Positions 5,846 through 5,855 of a stretch of DNA of 5,855 nt are shown here, piece after piece; positions within the stretch are counted from its first letter, which is position 1; each line of letters starts with the position of its first letter. The DNA lies in assembly GCA_026414245.1 (NCBI GenBank), contig JAOAJJ010000080.1, positions 1 through 5,855 on the forward strand, given 5' to 3'. Both the position numbers and the translations under genes were made by a program. Source of the stretch: Candidatus Bathyarchaeota archaeon. GTDB taxonomy: Archaea; Thermoproteota; Bathyarchaeia; Bathyarchaeales; DTEX01. The notes below the pieces were generated by a model. It saw only the letters and a list, made by a program, of their open reading frames with translations, was not told the DNA's origin and did no database searches.

Positions 5846-5853
5846 CTATATAA
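5846..5853 (-). promoter_or_regulatory. TATA-like element before the GPT gene
   Basis: Read on the minus strand, 5853-5846 gives TTATATAG. Its centre is only about 20 bases before the GPT ATG, a little short of the usual 26-27, so a start of transcription from it would fall just inside the gene. It may be a chance AT-rich stretch, and the window ends too soon to see a BRE or an upstream gene. Confidence 0.2.
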
Positions 5854-5855
5854 CT

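Noticed and set aside
1..5855. CRISPR array, insertion sequence or long repeats
   Set aside because: No regularly spaced repeats, terminal inverted repeats or transposase motifs were seen.

Overview
This 5.9 kb window looks archaeal, probably from an uncultivated or thermophilic member of the Thermoproteota/TACK side; the exact lineage cannot be read from the sequence. Four points support this. A TATA element sits about 26 bases upstream of a start codon that has no ribosome binding site, as in leaderless archaeal transcripts. Downstream genes carry GGAGGT- or GAGGTG-type ribosome binding sites. The GlcNAc-1-phosphate transferase resembles eukaryotic ALG7/DPAGT1. The DUF354 and MJ0882-like methyltransferase families are typical of archaea. 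Arginine is often encoded by AGG/AGA and the DNA is moderately AT-rich.

Left part, plus strand (1-929): the C-terminal 71 residues of aspartate carbamoyltransferase (pyrB), not followed by the regulatory subunit gene pyrI. After an 86-base gap with TATA elements comes an RsmC/MJ0882-like SAM-dependent methyltransferase, probably translated from a leaderless mRNA.

Right part, minus strand, read from 5830 down to 926: a tightly packed gene string that looks like one transcription unit. The order is GPT-family glycosyltransferase (membrane), DUF354 GT-B-like protein, NAD-dependent sugar epimerase/dehydratase, ATP-grasp ligase, small HAD phosphatase, a 48-residue TTG-start protein and a possible 57-residue protein. 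The first six genes are separated by gaps of 10-20 bases or, for ATP-grasp/HAD, overlap by 16 bases, and most have a visible ribosome binding site. The last small ORF ends on the same TTAA as the convergent methyltransferase gene.

The minus-strand cluster reads as part of a surface glycoconjugate or N-glycan pathway. The GPT would load a sugar-1-phosphate onto a polyprenyl phosphate. The DUF354 protein could add or modify the next sugar. The epimerase would supply a nucleotide sugar. The ATP-grasp/HAD pair is the least expected part and may decorate a sugar through an acyl-phosphate ligation. The substrates are inference; no product can be named from sequence alone. Also notable: the GPT appears to lack its usual first membrane helix, and two genes too short for routine calling lie at the operon's end. 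No tRNA, rRNA, CRISPR array, insertion sequence or long repeat was seen.
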